NCBI GenBank assembly: GCA_009760855.2
Contig: WPIO01000001.1
Location: 4,112,001-4,176,000, forward strand
From: Cristatella mucedo
Taxonomy: Eukaryota > Bryozoa > Phylactolaemata > Cristatellidae
DNA length: 64,000 bases
Direction: 5' to 3'
The stretch's first letter is position 1; each line of letters opens with the position of its first letter. A model generated the notes under the pieces. The model had not been told where the DNA came from, did not search any database, and worked only from the letters and a program-made list of their open reading frames with translations. The position numbers and the translations under genes were made by a program. This document shows, in pieces, positions 61,361-64,000 of this stretch.

Positions 61361-64000
61361 CTACAAAATTAAGCAAATCTCATAGAAACAATCTCAACGA
61401 TTCAGTTCAATCACCGTGCCCAGTGTTAAGTACATAATTAAACCGTGACAGAAATATTTACGCTTAAACATTTCTTATGTCGCAACACGGTATCGTCTAC
61501 AGCCATCGCTGAGCTTTGTGTAATCATCCCTTAATTAAAAAGACAAGGAGCTTGCATGCAAATTAGACCACTTATAGGAACTTAATGGAACTGTTAAAAC
61601 CGGCTTCAGTAAAAGCTGCTCTTAAACGATATGTATAGACATTTCAGAGAGAGAATGACCATTTGCTCATGCCAGAGCTTTTCCGCCAAATCTATTCTAA
61701 TAAACTATAATCAAGAATGGAAGACATCAGAACTGATTTACCACCAGAGTCTGAGATCGATGCCTATAAAATACCAGAACTGGATTCTGGCGCTGTTTGA
61801 TACAATAACAGCCGGGGTTCAGTACTTACTTCTGGAATTTACAAGGTTCGATTGGCGTAAGGTTCTTGGACTTTATAATCATAGCACTTCCCTTCGTTGT
61901 GACATCGCCTGACACGGTCAAGCAATTTTGAAGTCTCAAAGGTACATCAAAGTTCGAACGGGGCCAGGATAAGGCTTTAGGCAATATCGCGCCTAACCGC
62001 TGCACTTGCTACGCTAAACATGGTTCTGAGACGATAGGTAGTAGGACCTGCAATGTTCCCAGGTTTCAGAATTTCTCCTCGTGCTACTCGCTCTGAGGTT
62101 ATCGTTCTGCCTTAAGAGATCACTAGTTGTTAGATCATAGTAATGCATTCGAAGTGACATGACTTGTGTGGTGCTAAGAACTGGCACGCTTTCTTAGTAC
62201 TCCCTGCAGCAGGTTTACTCCGAACGATCGAAAGCCCCTAGTAATAGCCGATCTAATAGATCCGTGAAAGATTCACCGTTGAATGCGATAGGAGGTACAG
62301 CGAGAGATAGAGAGAGAGGGAGAGAGAGAGAGAGGGACGAAGGTAAGGATCACAACGCGGAGAGACAAAAAGGAAAAAGAGGGCAAGAGGAAACATAGCA
62401 GGGTGGGAGAGAAAGAGGAAGAGTTATTGTTTCAAAGCTAAGTATACAATTTATTTACGTACGTCAGTATCGTGCGCACGCGGCGGGTATTACTCTGTTC
62501 TTGTATGGGTGTGCACGCTCACGCATGTTTGAAGAATGAGATGTACTTTCGCAAGAGCAGGAAAAACCAGAAGTATTTGAAAATTAACTTGGAACTGACC
62601 GAATTTTGATAATTGTGCATCGGATAATTAAGAGACTAGAATCCATGTTATTACCATGCACACCGAAAGCATGATAAGATAATTGATTGTAGTAGGGTGA
62701 TACATAAGATTAGGATTAATTTCTACTCACGGTGAGAAAATTCAGACTCAAGTGTTATTTACGAATGCTAAGCAATTTCTAATAACTAATAAATGAACGC
62801 ATTACCTCGAATTGCATCTATCCAATATCAGGTCCCGTTTGTGAGAGATACTCTTATCTGTTAAATGTGTGAACACGTTTTTGATCCTTTTCATTTGTAT
62901 TAACTACGTTGCAGCTCCTAAGGTATCTGCACAAAGATTATGCTAGAAAAACCCGCTTATTTCCCAAGTAAACGGACAAAACCAATGGCTTCTTCTCAAA
63001 TATCCAATTTCACGTTTCTTGTAATTATTGCGTCATTTACAAGTTTCAGACTACTAAGCGGTACTATGCTGAACAGCACTTTCTATGAAAAATCAAGACA
63101 AGAGTGGTTTTCAGCATGCATCTAATTGCAATTAGCAAAAGAAATTTTAGAATTGAGGGCATAGCTGCGGAAAGTAGAAAAAAACACTATTGAAAAGTAG
63201 TAGAAATAAAGGGTGTGACCTGATGTGCAATGGTCGGCTTAGGAAATTCAGTCAGTTGGCGCGTCATAACTCTTTAGTGTATCCTTTGTGAGTTAGCAAA
63301 GTAGACTTCTAAACTTTCCTGTCCTCACTGCTTTGCGTTCGCTTCTCAGCTGACGTTTCAGCTGACTGACGCATGCTCATATTGAATATCATGCTCATAT
63401 CGCACGCCATGCTCCATGCTTCCATCGAGACGGCACTCAGATACGCACGAGAGCATTTCAAAACCTGTCTACAGACTTTCTACAAAGACTTGTATACAAT
63501 TACACTAAACAACGCCATGGGCTAGATGCTATTATTAAATTTTAACTTGTTATTTTTGCTAGGGGTATTGCCATTTGAGTTTAGAAAACGAAGAAAACCA
63601 ACATTGGGCAGATAGAATGGCATGCGTAGCAATACGTTGCTGAGATAGTTCAGAAGCAAATGGACCGCTTCAATCTCCTCTGGGTGCCGTCTGATCGTAA
63701 TAAGACCACCATGCTGCATTTATAAGCTTGCATCCTTGGGAACGTACTCAGTATCATTACAAAAAGTGTCAGGCACGTCCTCGGAAAGGTCGTAAAGGAT
63801 AGTAAACTTCCAGAAAATAAGACGTATAAAGCACTGGTGAAAGCCATGAAAGCTGTCAGCATGACGCCAAAATATGACAATAGTGGCGAGCGTAATGCGG
63901 CTAACGTCCGGATAAACATCATGATACGCTGGTTAAATCGCAGCATTTTCGTCATCTTTAGAGTCGAGGTAAAGGCGATGATGGAAACCATGTAGACAAA
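61026..64000 (-). CDS. Polycystin-1-type channel protein, 3' end of gene (partial)
   Basis: Two minus-strand exons are visible: 64000-63748, open to the window edge, and 61360-61026 with the stop. They join in phase 1. The encoded part covers the S4-S5 region (KMTKMLRFNQRIMMFIRTL), S5 (LLSYFGVMLTAFMAFTSALY), the pore region (FPRTCLTLFVMIL, then KFDYSHISEASPILGP) and S6 (MFFITFIVFINFMMINFMVT), then a cytoplasmic tail of about 75 residues. Polycystins are TRP-related membrane proteins of cilia and sensory or reproductive cells. The tail lacks an EF-hand and long coiled coil, and ELVDFMLTKMKAFLGI resembles the tail of PKD1/PKD1L proteins, so a polycystin-1-type subunit is more likely than PKD2. 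The extracellular part and the first transmembrane helices lie outside the window. Confidence 0.92.
61361..63747. other. Last polycystin intron
   Basis: Contains a GA-rich tract at about 62300-62420. No other exon is required because the two flanking exons join in phase. Confidence 0.6.
62300..62425. repeat. GA-rich low-complexity tract
   Basis: GAGAGA/GGGAGAGAGAG units with interruptions. Confidence 0.85.
63748..64000 (-). CDS. Polycystin exon, S4-S5 to pore (partial at edge)
   Basis: Open from the window edge (first complete codons F-V-Y-M-V-S) to the donor CTGA|GTACGT. Contains LKMTKMLRFNQRI, SPLLSYFGVMLTAFMAF, YVLFSGSLLSFTTFPRT and LTLFVMIL. Exit phase 1. Confidence 0.9.

Noticed and set aside
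1-64000. CRISPR arrays, prophage, operons, ribosomal RNA
   Set aside because: None seen; direct repeats are microsatellites or dispersed retroelements, and gene structure is eukaryotic.

Overview
This is a piece of an animal (metazoan) nuclear genome. The three recognisable genes are split into short exons by GT...AG introns, the spacers are full of microsatellites, and non-LTR retrotransposon pieces and tRNA-derived SINEs lie throughout. No operons, prokaryotic genes, CRISPR array or viral genes are seen. The gene content (aryl hydrocarbon receptor-like bHLH-PAS factor, WDR77/MEP50-like methylosome subunit, polycystin channel) fits a bilaterian. The phylum cannot be read from the sequence; an invertebrate is likely from the small genes and repeat types, but that is inference.

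Layout. 1-15 kb: mostly repeat-rich spacer, with a GC-rich block at 2.8-3.65 kb and a second one at 8.2-9.06 kb that holds a candidate minus-strand first exon (start 8704) next to a 30-bp minisatellite. 15.28-35.94 kb (+): an AHR-like gene. Nine exons were placed by homology and reading phase (bHLH, linker, PAS-A in three pieces, PAS-B in three pieces, C-terminal tail). All junctions keep phase except exon 5 to exon 6, where a very small exon seems to be missing. 36-42 kb: a degraded LINE with reverse transcriptase, itself hit by a hAT-like DNA element, plus SINEs. 42.55-47.46 kb (-): a complete-looking six-exon WDR77/MEP50-like gene of 334 codons. 47.5-60 kb: LINE 3' ends, nested LINEs and two unrecognised but coding-like minus-strand terminal exons (55413-55588, 60096-60338). 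61.03-64.0 kb (-): the last two exons of a polycystin-1-type channel whose 5' part lies beyond the right edge.

The genes do not form a pathway together; they are ordinary neighbours. The AHR-like protein would act as a DNA-binding transcription factor, probably with an ARNT-type partner. WDR77/MEP50 is known as the partner of PRMT5 in the methylosome. Polycystins are membrane proteins of cilia and sensory cells.

The repeat landscape is organised. One LINE family (called B here) ends in a GCGCC...GCGC tail followed by (ATT)n, in the style of L2/CR1 elements, and a tRNA-derived SINE family (S1) carries nearly the same tail, which suggests S1 was mobilised by that LINE. A second SINE family (S2) ends in a GAGGCTGTTAAATCAG-type tail and is the most frequent repeat here. 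A second LINE family (A) supplies the RT-bearing copies. Two short elements with CAGGG...-type inverted ends look like non-autonomous hAT transposons. I see no convincing new biological system. The items most worth a second look are the AHR-like gene, the perfect 20-bp hairpin in a WDR77 intron, the basic residue in the polycystin pore filter, and the orphan exons.
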